Shown one piece after another: positions 27,250 through 36,984 of a stretch of 64,000 nt of DNA (positions are counted from its first letter, which is position 1; each line of letters starts with the position of its first letter). The notes below the pieces were generated by a model, which was not told the DNA's origin, ran no database searches, and saw only the letters and a list, made by a program, of their open reading frames with translations. The stretch is from Rossellomorea vietnamensis. GTDB lineage: Bacteria > Bacillota > Bacilli > Bacillales > Bacillaceae_B. The stretch spans positions 16,421 to 80,420 of the forward strand of contig NZ_VTEH01000009.1 of assembly GCF_008180615.1 (NCBI RefSeq), read 5' to 3'. Both the position numbers and the translations under genes were made by a program.

Positions 27250-27900
27250 TCAGGCTCAGAGGTACATCTCTTCGGGATTTTCTTCTATTAATGTATCTCG
27301 CTTCGCCGGCGAGGTACATCAAATCGCCATCTTCTTCTTTTGATGTATCTCGCTCCAACACCGAGGCACATCAGATCGCCATTTTCTTCTTTTCATGTAT
27401 CTCGCTCCAATAGCGAGGTACATCAAACCTCAATTTTCTTCTTTTCATGTATCTCGCTCCAACACCGAGGTACATCAGATCGCCATTTTCTTCTTTTGAT
27501 GTATCTCGCTCCAACACCGAGGTACATCAAATCTCTATTTTCTTCTTTTGATGTATCTCGCTCCACCAGCGAGGTACATCAAATCGCAATTTTCTTCTTT
27601 TCATGTACCTCGCTCCAATAGCGAGGTACATCAAATCTCATCTTTCTTCTTTTCATGTACCTCGCTCCACCAGCGAGGTACATGAAATCGTCATCTTCTT
27701 CTTTTGATGTATCTCGCTCCGTCAGCGAGGTACATCAAACCTCAACTTTCTTCTTTTCATGTACCTCGCTCCACTAGCGAGATACATCAAATCTGAACTT
27801 CCTTCTTTTGATGTATCTCGCTCCAACACCGAGGTACATCAACTCATATTTTCCCTCCTGATACACCGCGCTTCTCCGGCAAAGTACATCAAATCAAATT
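27250..27900. repeat. 52-bp tandem repeat array A5 (GATGTATCTCG...CGAGGTACATC hairpins)
   Basis: GAGGTACATC recurs from 27259 to 27831 in exact 52-bp steps (twelve units); a last decayed unit is 50 bp further on. Each unit is a 12-nt left arm GATGTATCTCGC, a variable 7-nt loop, a 12-nt right arm (CCGAGGTACATC or GCGAGGTACATC) and a 21-nt pyrimidine-rich linker ending CTTCTTTT. Frequent T for C in the left arm keeps a U-G pair if the plus strand is transcribed. The same hairpin family forms array A8 20 kb away. Confidence 0.95.
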
Positions 27901-28097
27901 TTCCTCCCCCTAATGCACCCTTCTCTGCCCGTGAAGACTGGTTATACAGGCTGAACTCAAATCTTCAAATCATAAGTATGTATGTAGTTTCTCAAACTCA
28001 GGGTAAAGTATGGATATACAGCCTTAAATGTATTAGTCCTTCCGTTTCTGTTGCCGGAACGAGAAACTTCCGTCCCTCACTGATCAGCAACAAACAC

Positions 28098-28134
28098 AAC
28101 AGCGGACCGCCGCTCAGGCAGTCCGCTGTTTTTA
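28098..28134. terminator. terminator after the YjcZ-like genes
   Basis: AACAGCGGAC with GTCCGCTGTT around 17 nt, T-run on the plus strand. It lies between array A5 and the minus-strand small genes. 27901-28097 shows no gene. Confidence 0.65.
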
Positions 28135-28158
28135 TGGTTTTATATTTTTAAGCAGTTA

Positions 28159-28248
28159 TTAAACCCAAGCTGCTCCGATGATAATCAACAAAATGAACAA
28201 TACAACGATTAACGCAAATCCTCCGCCATATCCGTATCCACCTGACAT
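28159..28248 (-). CDS. YjcZ-like sporulation peptide (copy 1)
   Basis: A 29-aa peptide MSGGYGYGGG-FALIVVLFILL-IIIGAAWV: a Gly/Tyr-rich head followed by one very hydrophobic helix. This is the tiny YjcZ/YhcZ-type sporulation family of Bacillaceae. An AAAGGAGGAAG ribosome site precedes the ATG (28246-28248). First from the left of three tandem minus-strand paralogues. Confidence 0.85.
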   Translation of the reverse strand: MSGGYGYGGGFALIVVLFILLIIIGAAWV

Positions 28249-28274
28249 TAGACGCTTCCTCCTTTCTTAATGAA

Positions 28275-28300
28275 GCATAAGGCAACGAATTGCCTTATGC
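28275..28300 (-). terminator. hairpin between YjcZ-like genes
   Basis: Perfect 11-bp stem GCATAAGGCAA with its complement and a 4-nt loop, 15 nt after the stop of the 28315-28404 gene. It suggests that the peptides are transcribed partly separately. Confidence 0.6.
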
Positions 28301-28314
28301 TTATCGAGGTTAAA

Positions 28315-28404
28315 TTATAGCCAAGCTGCACCTACGATGATTAACAAGATGAACAATACTACGATCAACGCGAAACCTCCGCCATATCCGTATGAGCCAC
28401 CCAT
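28315..28404 (-). CDS. YjcZ-like sporulation peptide (copy 2)
   Basis: A 29-aa peptide MGGSYGYGGG-FALIVVLFILL-IIVGAAWL with AAAGGAGGTGG as ribosome site. It differs from copy 1 by a few residues, so the pair is a recent duplication. Single-pass membrane peptide; the exact role in spores is unknown. Confidence 0.85.
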   Translation of the reverse strand: MGGSYGYGGGFALIVVLFILLIIVGAAWL

Positions 28405-28493
28405 AACTTTCCACCTCCTTTAGAAGCGCTACTTTATCCTATTCAAATAATCATTTTTGGTTTAGGCGCATTACATGTTTCCTTTGAAAAAAC

Positions 28494-28580
28494 TTAGCAA
28501 ATGTAGGCTGCACCTACGATAATTAATAAAATGAACAGCACCACAATCAGCGCAAATCCTGAGTTATATCCGTAGCTCAT
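28494..28580 (-). CDS. YjcZ-like sporulation peptide (copy 3)
   Basis: A 28-aa peptide MSYGYNSG-FALIVVLFILL-IIVGAAYIC with AAAGGAGGTAA as ribosome site. More diverged: shorter head and a C-terminal Cys where the others end in Trp-Val/Leu. Upstream on the minus strand CATATATAA and CATACATAA resemble sporulation sigma-factor -10 elements, but I cannot assign one. Divergent from prsA. Confidence 0.83.
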   Translation of the reverse strand: MSYGYNSGFALIVVLFILLIIVGAAYIC

Positions 28581-28771
28581 TTTTATTACCTCCTTTTTTC
28601 TAGTCAAAATATCTTATGTATGAAGAAGAGATTTGGGTGTTATATATGCCCATTTTTTAGAAAACACTCCATTAAAATGTTTATTTTCCTGTTAGGTTTG
28701 TGATATAGTATGTTTTGTAGTTTTTAGACAAACCTTATTGACAATACAAACAATTAGGAGATGTTATACCT

Positions 28772-29761
28772 ATGAAGAAATGGATTTTGACAATGTCTTT
28801 AGCAGCTGGTGTTATCGGGCTGTCAGCCTGCAGTAATGGGGATGACAATGGTAACAGTGAAGTCGTGGCTGAGACTAAAGCGGGAGATGTTACGAAGGAA
28901 GAACTTTTTGCATCCATGAAAGAGAAGTTCACTCCTCAAATGGAACAGGCTCTGCAGGAATTAGTGCTTACAAAAGTTCTAAGTGATAAATATGAAGTGA
29001 CTGAAGAAGAAGTAGATGAAAAGTTGAATGAAGCGAAAGATCAACTTGGGCCTCAATTTGAAATGTTCTTATCTCAGTATAATCTGGATGAAGAATCCTT
29101 CCGGGAGTATCTTGAGCTGCAGCTGCTTCAGGAAAAAGCAGCAACTGCTGATGTCGAGGTATCTGAAGACGAGCTAAAAGAATACTACGATAATTGGAAA
29201 CCTGAAATTGAGGTGCGCCACATTCTTGTCGATGATAAAGAGACAGCTGACGAAGTGAAGAAAAAGCTGGCTGATGGCACGGCATTTGAAGATTTGGCTA
29301 CAGAATATTCTAATGATCCGGGTTCTGCGGAGAATGGCGGAAGCTTAGGATGGGTTGATTCTGAAGGCAGACAGAGTTTTGTGCCTGAATTCTCAGAAGC
29401 ACTGGACAAGCTGGAAACAGGCAAAGTCAGTGAACCTATTCAAACTCAGTACGGCTTCCATATCATTGAAGTAACGGATAAGAAAGAGAAAAAGCCGTTT
29501 GATGAGATGAAAGATGAACTGGAAAATTCATTGAAGTTATCCAAAGTCACTCCTGAAAAGATCCAGCAGACAATGAAGGCGATTGTTGAGGACGCAGGAC
29601 TGGATATTAAAGACGAAGACCTTGAGAACAGCTTTGAACAAATCTTGAACCCTCAGGAAGCACCGGCTGTGCCTGAAGAGGGAGATGCACCAGCTCCAGC
29701 AGAAGACTTACCAGCTGAGGGTGAAGATGCTCCTGCTGAAGGAGAAACAACAGAAGAATAA
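28772..29761 (+). CDS. prsA: foldase lipoprotein PrsA (parvulin)
   Basis: 329 aa. Lipoprotein signal with lipobox LSAC (Cys20). N-terminal helical foldase domain, parvulin-type peptidyl-prolyl isomerase domain at about 145-235 (EVRHILVDD, FEDLATEYSNDPGS, GGSLGWVDS, PIQTQYGFHIIEV), then a second helical part and an unusual acidic Pro/Ala tail (APAPAEDLPAEGED). It folds exported proteins outside the membrane. AGGAGATG ribosome site; possible -10 around TATAGT near 28706. Terminator follows. Confidence 0.95.
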   Translation: MKKWILTMSLAAGVIGLSACSNGDDNGNSEVVAETKAGDVTKEELFASMKEKFTPQMEQALQELVLTKVLSDKYEVTEEEVDEKLNEAKDQLGPQFEMFLSQYNLDEESFREYLELQLLQEKAATADVEVSEDELKEYYDNWKPEIEVRHILVDDKETADEVKKKLADGTAFEDLATEYSNDPGSAENGGSLGWVDSEGRQSFVPEFSEALDKLETGKVSEPIQTQYGFHIIEVTDKKEKKPFDEMKDELENSLKLSKVTPEKIQQTMKAIVEDAGLDIKDEDLENSFEQILNPQEAPAVPEEGDAPAPAEDLPAEGEDAPAEGETTEE

Positions 29762-29766
29762 ACACC

Positions 29767-29799
29767 AAAGGGAAGCACTTTTTAAGTGCTTCCCTTTTC
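29767..29799 (+). terminator. prsA terminator
   Basis: AAAGGGAAGCACTT with its perfect complement, T-rich tail. Confidence 0.92.
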
Positions 29800-29821
29800 T
29801 TAGTCGCTGCTATGTTAGGAG

Positions 29822-30001
29822 TCATGCAGATGGCTGGCGGCGTTTCTCTTTCTCATTCTCCATCCGTTTAATGTAGACCTCCCCTTCCTGCTCAATCCAT
29901 TCATTTTCCACTTCTCTATCTTCTTTAGCTGATTTCATGGCCATGTAAGCACTGACGAAGATACCTGCTACAATGAAATACATCCAAATAGGCAAAGTCA
30001 T
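29822..30001 (-). CDS. yhaL: sporulation protein YhaL
   Basis: 59 aa. One N-terminal helix (MTLPIWMYFIVAGIFVSAYM) and a charged cytosolic tail (AKEDREVENEWIEQEGEVYI), as in YhaL-family sporulation proteins. GGAGGGGAT ribosome site 8 nt before the ATG at 30001. Convergent with prsA, the B. subtilis order. Role in sporulation not defined. Confidence 0.82.
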   Translation of the reverse strand: MTLPIWMYFIVAGIFVSAYMAMKSAKEDREVENEWIEQEGEVYIKRMENEKEKRRQPSA

Positions 30002-30052
30002 AATTATATATCCCCTCCACTGTTTGTCCTACTATTCCAAATATATGTGGAG

Positions 30053-30087
30053 AAATAAAAAAAATGACTTTCAAATGAAAGTCATTT
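30053..30087 (-). terminator. yhaM terminator
   Basis: AAATGACTTTC, 4-nt loop and perfect complement (30062-30087), followed on the minus strand by eight T. It lies 8 nt after yhaM. Confidence 0.9.
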
Positions 30088-30094
30088 CAGCTGA

Positions 30095-31036
30095 TCAGTT
30101 ATGAAAAGTCGGTTTGTAGAACGAACGGTTATCGAGGGCAAATACTCTTTCCGTATATTCTCCCGGCTTTGTTTTTTCAAGCACTTTATCCAGCATATTC
30201 ATTTTTGCATCGATATTATCGATATAATGCAGGATTTCGGCTTCTTTAATCATCGGAGGTTTCGGGCTTCCCCACTCGGCTTTTCCGTGATGAGAGAGGA
30301 CCAGGTGCTGAAGGATCATGACTTCTTCCCCTTTTATCCCAAGTTCTTCAGATGCTTTTCCAATTTCATTAATCATAATGGAAATATGACCAAGTAAGTT
30401 GCCTTCCACCGTATAGACCGTCGATGTGGGGCCTGATAGTTCAAATACTTTTCCAAGATCATGAAGGATGACCCCTGCATACAGCAAGTCCGTATCAAGT
30501 GATGGATAAAGGGATGCAATGGACTTGGACAAGTCCAGCATTGATACGACATGGTAGGCGAGGCCCGAAACAAACTCATGATGGTTTTTAGTTGCAGCTG
30601 GATACTCTAAAAACGGCTTTTGATATTTCTTCAGCAGGTGCCTGGTGATCCGCTGTATGTTCGGGTTTTTCATTTCAAAAATGTATTGAGTGATTTTACT
30701 GCTCATTTCATCAATGCTCAAAGGCGCAGTTTGAAGGAAATCGCCTATTTCAAGGCCATCTCCAGGAGAACTTGGTTTAATCTGCCTGATTCTAAGCTGG
30801 TTCTTGCCCCTGTAGCTTTGAACATCCCCGGAGACCTTCACAATCGTTTCCGGCTGAAAATTGACTTCGTCCTGCTCGCTGGCATCCCATAGTTTCGCCT
30901 CGATATCTCCGCTTTTGTCCTGCAGAATCAAAGTTAAAAATGGTTTGCCTGTGTTGGTTGTTCCTTTCGTAGTCTGCTTGATCAGCATGAATAATTCAAC
31001 TGATGAGCCGACATCATATTGAGCAATCCCTGACAT
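30095..31036 (-). CDS. yhaM: 3'-5' exoribonuclease YhaM
   Basis: 313 aa from ATG 31036, which follows GGGAGGAG; the longer frame to 31114 would add 26 residues not found in YhaM. N-terminal OB-fold (about 10-95, [22 protein letters not shown]) and C-terminal HD hydrolase domain with [21 protein letters not shown] and [12 protein letters not shown], which bind the catalytic metals. It trims RNA and acts on single-stranded DNA. Monocistronic between two terminators. Confidence 0.94.
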   Translation of the reverse strand: MSGIAQYDVGSSVELFMLIKQTTKGTTNTGKPFLTLILQDKSGDIEAKLWDASEQDEVNFQPETIVKVSGDVQSYRGKNQLRIRQIKPSSPGDGLEIGDFLQTAPLSIDEMSSKITQYIFEMKNPNIQRITRHLLKKYQKPFLEYPAATKNHHEFVSGLAYHVVSMLDLSKSIASLYPSLDTDLLYAGVILHDLGKVFELSGPTSTVYTVEGNLLGHISIMINEIGKASEELGIKGEEVMILQHLVLSHHGKAEWGSPKPPMIKEAEILHYIDNIDAKMNMLDKVLEKTKPGEYTERVFALDNRSFYKPTFHN

Positions 31037-31153
31037 TCTTACTCCTCCCATTTCTCTTGTTTCTGCTAGTATATCATAATCTCCATCTAAGGCTGACAGG
31101 AAAGGCTTTGCCATAACTTGATTGAGTGAAAGAAATGTGAAAAGAACCTATAA

Positions 31154-31186
31154 AAAAGACAAGCAGGCATACCCCGCTTGTCTTTG
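31154..31186. terminator. bidirectional terminator between yhaM and the MFS gene
   Basis: AAAGACAAGC with GCTTGTCTTT around 11 nt; A-run on the left serves the minus-strand MFS gene. Confidence 0.85.
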
Positions 31187-31192
31187 GTAAAG

Positions 31193-32398
31193 TCAGCCTG
31201 CTGCCTCAGCTTTCCCTTTTTTCGCTATCCATACCTTTGTTGAAACCAGGCCGATAATCATGATGAAAGCACCGAAGAGATAAGGAACATGGATATTCCA
31301 TTCAAACAGTGTTCCCGCGATTAAAGGTCCGGCTACATTCCCAAGGCTCAGGAATGAGTTGTTCAGCCCCATGACCATCCCCTGCCTTTTACCGGCAAGC
31401 TTTGAAATCAGGGAATTTAATGAAGGGCGCAGCATGGAGTTTCCGACAAAAAAGACCGCTGTCGTAATCAGGACCCAGACCATATTAGGCGCGAGCGTCA
31501 TGATGACAAAACCAAATGCACTGATGAGGAGTGATATGGTCACAACCTTTTGATCTCCAAGCCATTGGGTCATTTTTCCGACTCCAAAACCCTGTACCAC
31601 GGTTCCAATCAATCCTATCACCAGGATAATGAACCCTACTTCCTGTGGGCCGTAGCCGTATCGTTCGAGTGCATAATAACTGAAGATTGCCTGAAAATTA
31701 GCGAGACCAAAGCTCATGATGAAGACCAGTACCAGCAGAAAGCCAACCGGGCTACCAAGGGCTTTCTTCATGAGTACAAACTGGTTCTCTTTCGCTTCAG
31801 GCTCTTCCTGTGCCCGCATTTCCTTTGTATAAGACTCAGGAAGAATTAAAATCGATACAATTGCCGCAATGGAAGCGGCAATCCCGGCAAACAGGAAAGG
31901 ATAGGAAAGATCGTATTCCGCAAGCCATCCGCCGATTCCCGGACCAATGACAATTCCCATCCCCATCGCGGCTCCCAAGATTCCCATCCCCTGTCCGCGC
32001 TTCTCTGGTTCCGTAACATCAGAGACATAAGCCATGGCAGTCGGCATCAAGGCAGAGCCAAATATACCTGCTAGAATTCTTGACACAAACAGCATCCACA
32101 AGCCCGAAGCAAACGCAAAAACAAATTCAGCGATGGCAAATCCAATCAAGCCGATTGTAATGAGCGGCTTGCGGCCAACCCTATCAGAAAGCCTTCCCCA
32201 AACGGGAGCAAATAAAAATTGCATGAAAGCAAATACTGCCACAAGGGCTCCAAGCACTTGTGCATTCGCGTTGAATTTTTCAACATAAAATGGAAGGATT
32301 GGAATCACCAACCCGATTCCAACCATGATGATGAATAGATTGAAGCTTAATAAGGCTAAAGGACCCCTTGCCTGAGTCCATCCTTTTTTACGATCCAT
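31193..32398 (-). CDS. MFS drug/H+ antiporter (DHA1 type)
   Basis: 401 aa from ATG 32398, which has GAAAGGAAA upstream; an in-frame ATG at 32419 has none. Twelve helices with motif A GRLSDRVGRKPLIT between helices 2 and 3 and the motif-C-like GPGIGGWLAEYD in helix 5. It resembles TetA/NorA-type exporters; substrate not predictable. It interrupts the B. subtilis order between yhaM and yhaN, so it is an inserted gene. Confidence 0.85.
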   Translation of the reverse strand: MDRKKGWTQARGPLALLSFNLFIIMVGIGLVIPILPFYVEKFNANAQVLGALVAVFAFMQFLFAPVWGRLSDRVGRKPLITIGLIGFAIAEFVFAFASGLWMLFVSRILAGIFGSALMPTAMAYVSDVTEPEKRGQGMGILGAAMGMGIVIGPGIGGWLAEYDLSYPFLFAGIAASIAAIVSILILPESYTKEMRAQEEPEAKENQFVLMKKALGSPVGFLLVLVFIMSFGLANFQAIFSYYALERYGYGPQEVGFIILVIGLIGTVVQGFGVGKMTQWLGDQKVVTISLLISAFGFVIMTLAPNMVWVLITTAVFFVGNSMLRPSLNSLISKLAGKRQGMVMGLNNSFLSLGNVAGPLIAGTLFEWNIHVPYLFGAFIMIIGLVSTKVWIAKKGKAEAAG

Positions 32399-32480
32399 AA
32401 TGTATTTCCTTTCTGTCATTCCTTTGTGCTACTCTGTATTGTAACGGAAAAGGGGAAGTTTTACTAATGCAGCCGCCCTG

Positions 32481-35456
32481 TTAATGTTCCCCGGCGGCGG
32501 CAGCCAGCCTCTCTTTATTTAAATGAATTACTTCATTGCTTTCTACTTTCCTGACAATATGGGAATGACATGTGAAGAACAGTACTTGGATCTCGCCTTT
32601 GAATTCCTTCATCAGCCTCAGGACTGCTTCTGTTCTTTTTTCATCAAAATTGACAAAGCCATCATCAATGATCACCGGCATTGAGTGGACATCTTTCAGC
32701 ATCCTTACCAGGGCAAACCTTATCGCAATATATAATAGTTCTTTTGTTCCCTGGCTGAGTTCGTCAGGAGTGAAAGTGACGCCGTCTTTTCTTTCAATGA
32801 TGAAATACTTCTCTTGGTTGAACCGGATTTTGTGATATTCCCGGTTGGTCAGCAATTGAAAGTATTTCTCTGCCGTTTCAATCACCTTTGGAAGCTTTTC
32901 TTTTTTATACTCTTCCATTGTCTTATTGAGGGCGGACCTGGCCAACGAGAACTTCATCCACTCTCTCGATAATTCATTTAACTCAGCTTTTTGCTCATGA
33001 TAATTATATAGCAGCCTGGTGTATGATTCTCCTTCTTCCAACACTGAAATTTCATAAACCGTTTCTGCAATACTTTCATTCTCTTTGTAAGTCTTCTGTT
33101 TCAATTCTGCGATTTCTTCTTCCAGGCTGCTTTTTATTTGCGACAGTTCATGACTCTTCTCTTTCAGCAGGTTGTATTCTTGAAGCAATTTTCCGCCCAG
33201 ACGGTTAAACAGGATTCTTTCCTGTTGTTCCAGGGAGTGCTTTTCAATGCTTAAATCAGCCATCAGCCTGAACTCTTCTTCCGTCCCGGTTCCGGATGCT
33301 GCCATCAGCTCCTTCAATTCCTTATGAATCGAGGTTACCTGTGCTTGGATGAATTCAAATTCCTTAATCGTTTCATCCCGCTGTTTCAGCAATTGGTTGT
33401 AGGACAAGGATTTTTTTTCATTGAGAGCAAGTGCATCTTTCATCCTTAATAAGGTATCTTCAATCACTGTGAATTGTATTATCGTATCTTCGACAGCTTC
33501 CTCAATCTCCTTTGAGAAAAGTGAGACCTTCTCCTGAAGGTTTCTGTAAGCCTCAGATGCTTCGTGCTCCTCTTCATATAGTCCTGCTAATTCTTTGATC
33601 CTGACAAAAGCCTCACCAAGCAGTTTCCATGGCATATCAGGTGAAAGCTGCAGATCCCTGGCCAGATTTCGAAAACTTTCCTGCAATCTTTGTTCCTGCA
33701 GGAAAAGGTCTTGTTCCTCTTCTTGAAGTTTAAGAACTCCATGTTCTGTGTTCTCTAATTTCAAGACCCATTGTTTCCAGTTCTCTCTTAATTCTGTTTG
33801 TTCCTTCAATAACTTCCTGTTCTGCTCTTCCTCTCCGCCGGCTTGTGCATCCAGTTTTTCACGAAGACTTTCTGCCTTGTTCTTCAACTGCCGATAATAA
33901 TCACTGCCGTCTTTTTTCGACTGTAAATTCACGAAAAGAGTTATAGCAGATAAGGCTATGAGGAATACTGCTGCAGCCGCTAGTAACGATTCCGACAGGA
34001 ACCATACCATAAGTCCAATTAAGATTGAGAAAGCTGAACTAACTAAAATAGAAGAGCCTTTTTTACTTCTTTTAGACAGTTTATCTTTATTCTCTTTAAG
34101 TTGTTCTTGAACTAGTTCATATTGAATTTTTAAAGTATCTGTTTCTTTGCTTTCCTTTACATTCTTTTGAAGCTCCTGATAGCTGGTTTCTTCCAGAAGC
34201 TTTTCTTCGATTTCCCCACAGCGTTCTTCCAGGAATCCCAGCTGCTTTTTTTCTTCTTGCAATGCTTCAATAACAGATTCCTTTTTCAGTTGCAGTTTAT
34301 AAAAGGAATCTTCCATGCTTTTTACTCTGTCTTTCATGACCATATCCAATTGGACATCTTTAATTGAATCGAAATCTTCTAAATTCAACTCCCTCCTCAA
34401 TTGGTCTCTTTTAGCTTTGATTCCAGTGAGTTTACGCTCCAGATCTGCACCCTGGTCCTGCCACCTTATGTATAACTCCCTTTTTTCAAGGATGCTAGTG
34501 AACAGGGCAGTGCGGTCAATAAGAGAATCATCGGGTTTACTTTCTTCTAAAGACTCATTAAGTTCAGCTAAACGATTACGAGTGACTTCCAAGGCAGACT
34601 TTTGGTGAACGTGCTGGCTTTGCCATTTTTCATAGCGCTGCAGACCGTTTACAGGAAAAGGATGAAGGTTCTCCAATTGGGATAACCTGTCTTTTATGTT
34701 CTGATATTCGCTGAGATCCTGCCATGAATTTTCAAGTGCTTCAATGCGATTTAATTCTTCTTCTTTTCGGTCAGATTCTTTACGAAAATCTGACAGCGCT
34801 TCTTCCTCTCTGTTCTTTTTTTCAAGTAACAGAGTAAAAGCCTCGTTTTTCTCTTTGGCTTTTTTTAACTGTAATTCAATCTGTTTGATTTCCATCAATT
34901 TTTGATTGATTTCAGGTTTCTTTCCCGACTTTTTGAATAACCGGTCGAGTTCCTTCTGCCACTGCTCTTCCAACTTGAAGAGTGCATCAGTGCCAGTCAT
35001 CCCCGAGCTTAAAAGATAACGGTTGATATCCTCTTCCTTCAGCTTGGAAATCTCCTGAAGTCCGTGGATATTAAACGAATAGATTCCTTGAAAGGCCGCC
35101 TTATCCAGGCCTTTCAATACTCTCTTTAAGTCTTCCTCGCCGCCAGTTGAGCCGTCCTCATAGAAAAGAGTCACATCTCCTGTTGCTTTTCCCTTGATTC
35201 TCTCTATTGTAAGTGAATGGCCGTCATCTAATATTAATGTCAATTTACCTCCATATTTGGCATGTGTCTTCGGCTCATACCTCTGCTCAGAGTGCAGCTT
35301 CGTCGGGAAACCGAATAGAATACCATGAATAAATGCCATGATCGTAGACTTTCCTGCTTCATTCTCTCCATAGAGAATAGAAAAGCCACCCAGGTTCTTC
35401 AGCTCAAAGTTCTCCAATTTTCCAAAGCCGTAAATATGTATGTCAGTTATTTTCAT
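32481..35456 (-). CDS. yhaN: SMC/Rad50-like ATPase YhaN (SbcE)
   Basis: 991 aa from ATG 35456 with GAGGAGGTGA upstream. Walker A YGENEAGKST near the N-terminus (about 29-38), Q-loop region IYSFNIHGLQEI, long coiled coils (about 170-860), two hydrophobic segments in the middle (about 455-500), then signature DELSQGTKELLYIAIRFAL and Walker B MPVIIDDGFVNFD. Subunit of a nuclease complex with YhaO, analogous to Rad50-Mre11. The central hydrophobic hairpin suggests membrane attachment. yhaO lies 24 nt upstream. Confidence 0.92.
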   Translation of the reverse strand: MKITDIHIYGFGKLENFELKNLGGFSILYGENEAGKSTIMAFIHGILFGFPTKLHSEQRYEPKTHAKYGGKLTLILDDGHSLTIERIKGKATGDVTLFYEDGSTGGEEDLKRVLKGLDKAAFQGIYSFNIHGLQEISKLKEEDINRYLLSSGMTGTDALFKLEEQWQKELDRLFKKSGKKPEINQKLMEIKQIELQLKKAKEKNEAFTLLLEKKNREEEALSDFRKESDRKEEELNRIEALENSWQDLSEYQNIKDRLSQLENLHPFPVNGLQRYEKWQSQHVHQKSALEVTRNRLAELNESLEESKPDDSLIDRTALFTSILEKRELYIRWQDQGADLERKLTGIKAKRDQLRRELNLEDFDSIKDVQLDMVMKDRVKSMEDSFYKLQLKKESVIEALQEEKKQLGFLEERCGEIEEKLLEETSYQELQKNVKESKETDTLKIQYELVQEQLKENKDKLSKRSKKGSSILVSSAFSILIGLMVWFLSESLLAAAAVFLIALSAITLFVNLQSKKDGSDYYRQLKNKAESLREKLDAQAGGEEEQNRKLLKEQTELRENWKQWVLKLENTEHGVLKLQEEEQDLFLQEQRLQESFRNLARDLQLSPDMPWKLLGEAFVRIKELAGLYEEEHEASEAYRNLQEKVSLFSKEIEEAVEDTIIQFTVIEDTLLRMKDALALNEKKSLSYNQLLKQRDETIKEFEFIQAQVTSIHKELKELMAASGTGTEEEFRLMADLSIEKHSLEQQERILFNRLGGKLLQEYNLLKEKSHELSQIKSSLEEEIAELKQKTYKENESIAETVYEISVLEEGESYTRLLYNYHEQKAELNELSREWMKFSLARSALNKTMEEYKKEKLPKVIETAEKYFQLLTNREYHKIRFNQEKYFIIERKDGVTFTPDELSQGTKELLYIAIRFALVRMLKDVHSMPVIIDDGFVNFDEKRTEAVLRLMKEFKGEIQVLFFTCHSHIVRKVESNEVIHLNKERLAAAAGEH

Positions 35457-35480
35457 GAATCTCACCTCCTCTGTTCATTA

Positions 35481-36710
35481 TCAATCTTTATAGGTAAAAG
35501 AAGATTTCAGCATTGATAGTACAGCCTCTTTGATCTCTTCCTTTTCTTCAGGTTGAAGTGAATCAATATAGCGGTGCGCCTGGGGATGAAGAAATAATAC
35601 TGAGGAAGCCTCGTCCCAGCTCTGATCATCCCAGCCCTGGATGTTTTGAATCATTTCATTCAGGAATGTTTCCTGTCCTTCAATATAACCAACCCCGGTG
35701 TTTTCCTTGATTCTTAAGGAGTGCACCCAGACAAAATCCTCCTGGTACTCCTCACCATCCTGGAACGCTTCCAAAATTTCTCCGCTCTGGATTTTCTGTA
35801 GAACCTCAGCACCTATTTTTTCTATATCTGTGAGTTCAATCTCCAAAAAGGTGCCTCCCTCTCTTCGGAATCTTTCCATTTCGGACTTGCACAGTTCAAA
35901 AACCTGGCCCAGCTTTGACTCTTCCTTCAAGGAAATAGAGGTTTTTTCCCACAGGATTGCCTGCGTCTCAATGAATTCAAGGTCTGCTTCTTCATTCTCA
36001 ATCGTCACAATATAACAGCCCTTTGGCCCCGTTTCTTTTCGGTGCCTGCCTTGTATATTCCCGGGATACACAATCGGCGGGGAAGCAGAAAGCTCCTGGC
36101 GAACGTGGATATGCCCGAGTGCCCAGTAGTGGTAATTTTTCTCCCTGAGTTCCTTTAGGGTAAATGGAGCATACGGCTCGTGAGCAGATGTCTCCCCTGC
36201 TTCGCTTCCATGAAGGAGACCAATATGAATATCTCCATCCTTCCGGGCAGGAGGGTAACCAGCAGCTTTCCGTTCCAGCACATGGCGTTTATCATAACTA
36301 AAGCCGTATAAATGGACCTGCCTTCCCCCAATGGTTGGATGGATGACTTCCTCCACCTCTGCCCCAAACACTTTAACATTGTCAGGCATCTCTAAATGAG
36401 ACCAGTAATTTCCTAAATAATCATGATTTCCATGGATGATAAATACCGCAATGCCGGCTTCTCCCAGCCTTTGGAACTGTTTTTTTAATCTGGCTTGAGC
36501 ACGGATGCTCCTATCTTCTTCATCATACAAGTCCCCTGATATGATGAAGAAATCCACCTTCCGCTTTACTGCATGCTCAACAATTCTCTCAAAGGAGGCA
36601 AAAGTACTGTTCTGCACCCTCTGAAACAGCTCCTCCGGCAAATGCCTCAATCCCTTGAAAGGACTGTCTAAATGCAGGTCGGCCGTATGTATAAATGTTA
36701 CTTTGCTCAT
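35481..36710 (-). CDS. yhaO: Mre11-like nuclease YhaO
   Basis: 409 aa from ATG 36710 (GAAGGGTTG upstream; the frame is open to 36746). Calcineurin-like phosphoesterase motifs in order: FIHTADLHLDSPF, ISGDLYD, IHGNHDYLG, GLLHGSE and ALGHIHVRQ. The C-terminal cap is variable. Forms an operon with yhaN; likely a DNA double-strand-end nuclease. The 36711-36984 stretch holds no gene. Confidence 0.92.
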   Translation of the reverse strand: MSKVTFIHTADLHLDSPFKGLRHLPEELFQRVQNSTFASFERIVEHAVKRKVDFFIISGDLYDEEDRSIRAQARLKKQFQRLGEAGIAVFIIHGNHDYLGNYWSHLEMPDNVKVFGAEVEEVIHPTIGGRQVHLYGFSYDKRHVLERKAAGYPPARKDGDIHIGLLHGSEAGETSAHEPYAPFTLKELREKNYHYWALGHIHVRQELSASPPIVYPGNIQGRHRKETGPKGCYIVTIENEEADLEFIETQAILWEKTSISLKEESKLGQVFELCKSEMERFRREGGTFLEIELTDIEKIGAEVLQKIQSGEILEAFQDGEEYQEDFVWVHSLRIKENTGVGYIEGQETFLNEMIQNIQGWDDQSWDEASSVLFLHPQAHRYIDSLQPEEKEEIKEAVLSMLKSSFTYKD

Positions 36711-36984
36711 TAGTTTCAACCCTTCTTTCATCCGATGCGAATGCACGTTCTCTTATTCTTTCATTATAGACTACTTTTCATTAAAAAATAAGGATGGTGT
36801 TGAGATTCTTAATAATCGATTTTTAAACAGTTACCGGCCCACCCGATTTATAATGTTCATTGCCTCTGTTCTAGTGAAAAAATCAAATAAAGAAGATGAA
36901 ATCATGAGTGATTTCATCTTCTTTCCGTTCGTTCAACTCACTTTTTTCCTCAATCACACTTGCAATCTATCATGTGAATATACA

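Noticed and set aside
26603..28151. Several 75-156-codon frames over the 250-bp repeats and array A5
   Set aside because: Same peptides recur in different frames and on both strands; explained by the repeats.
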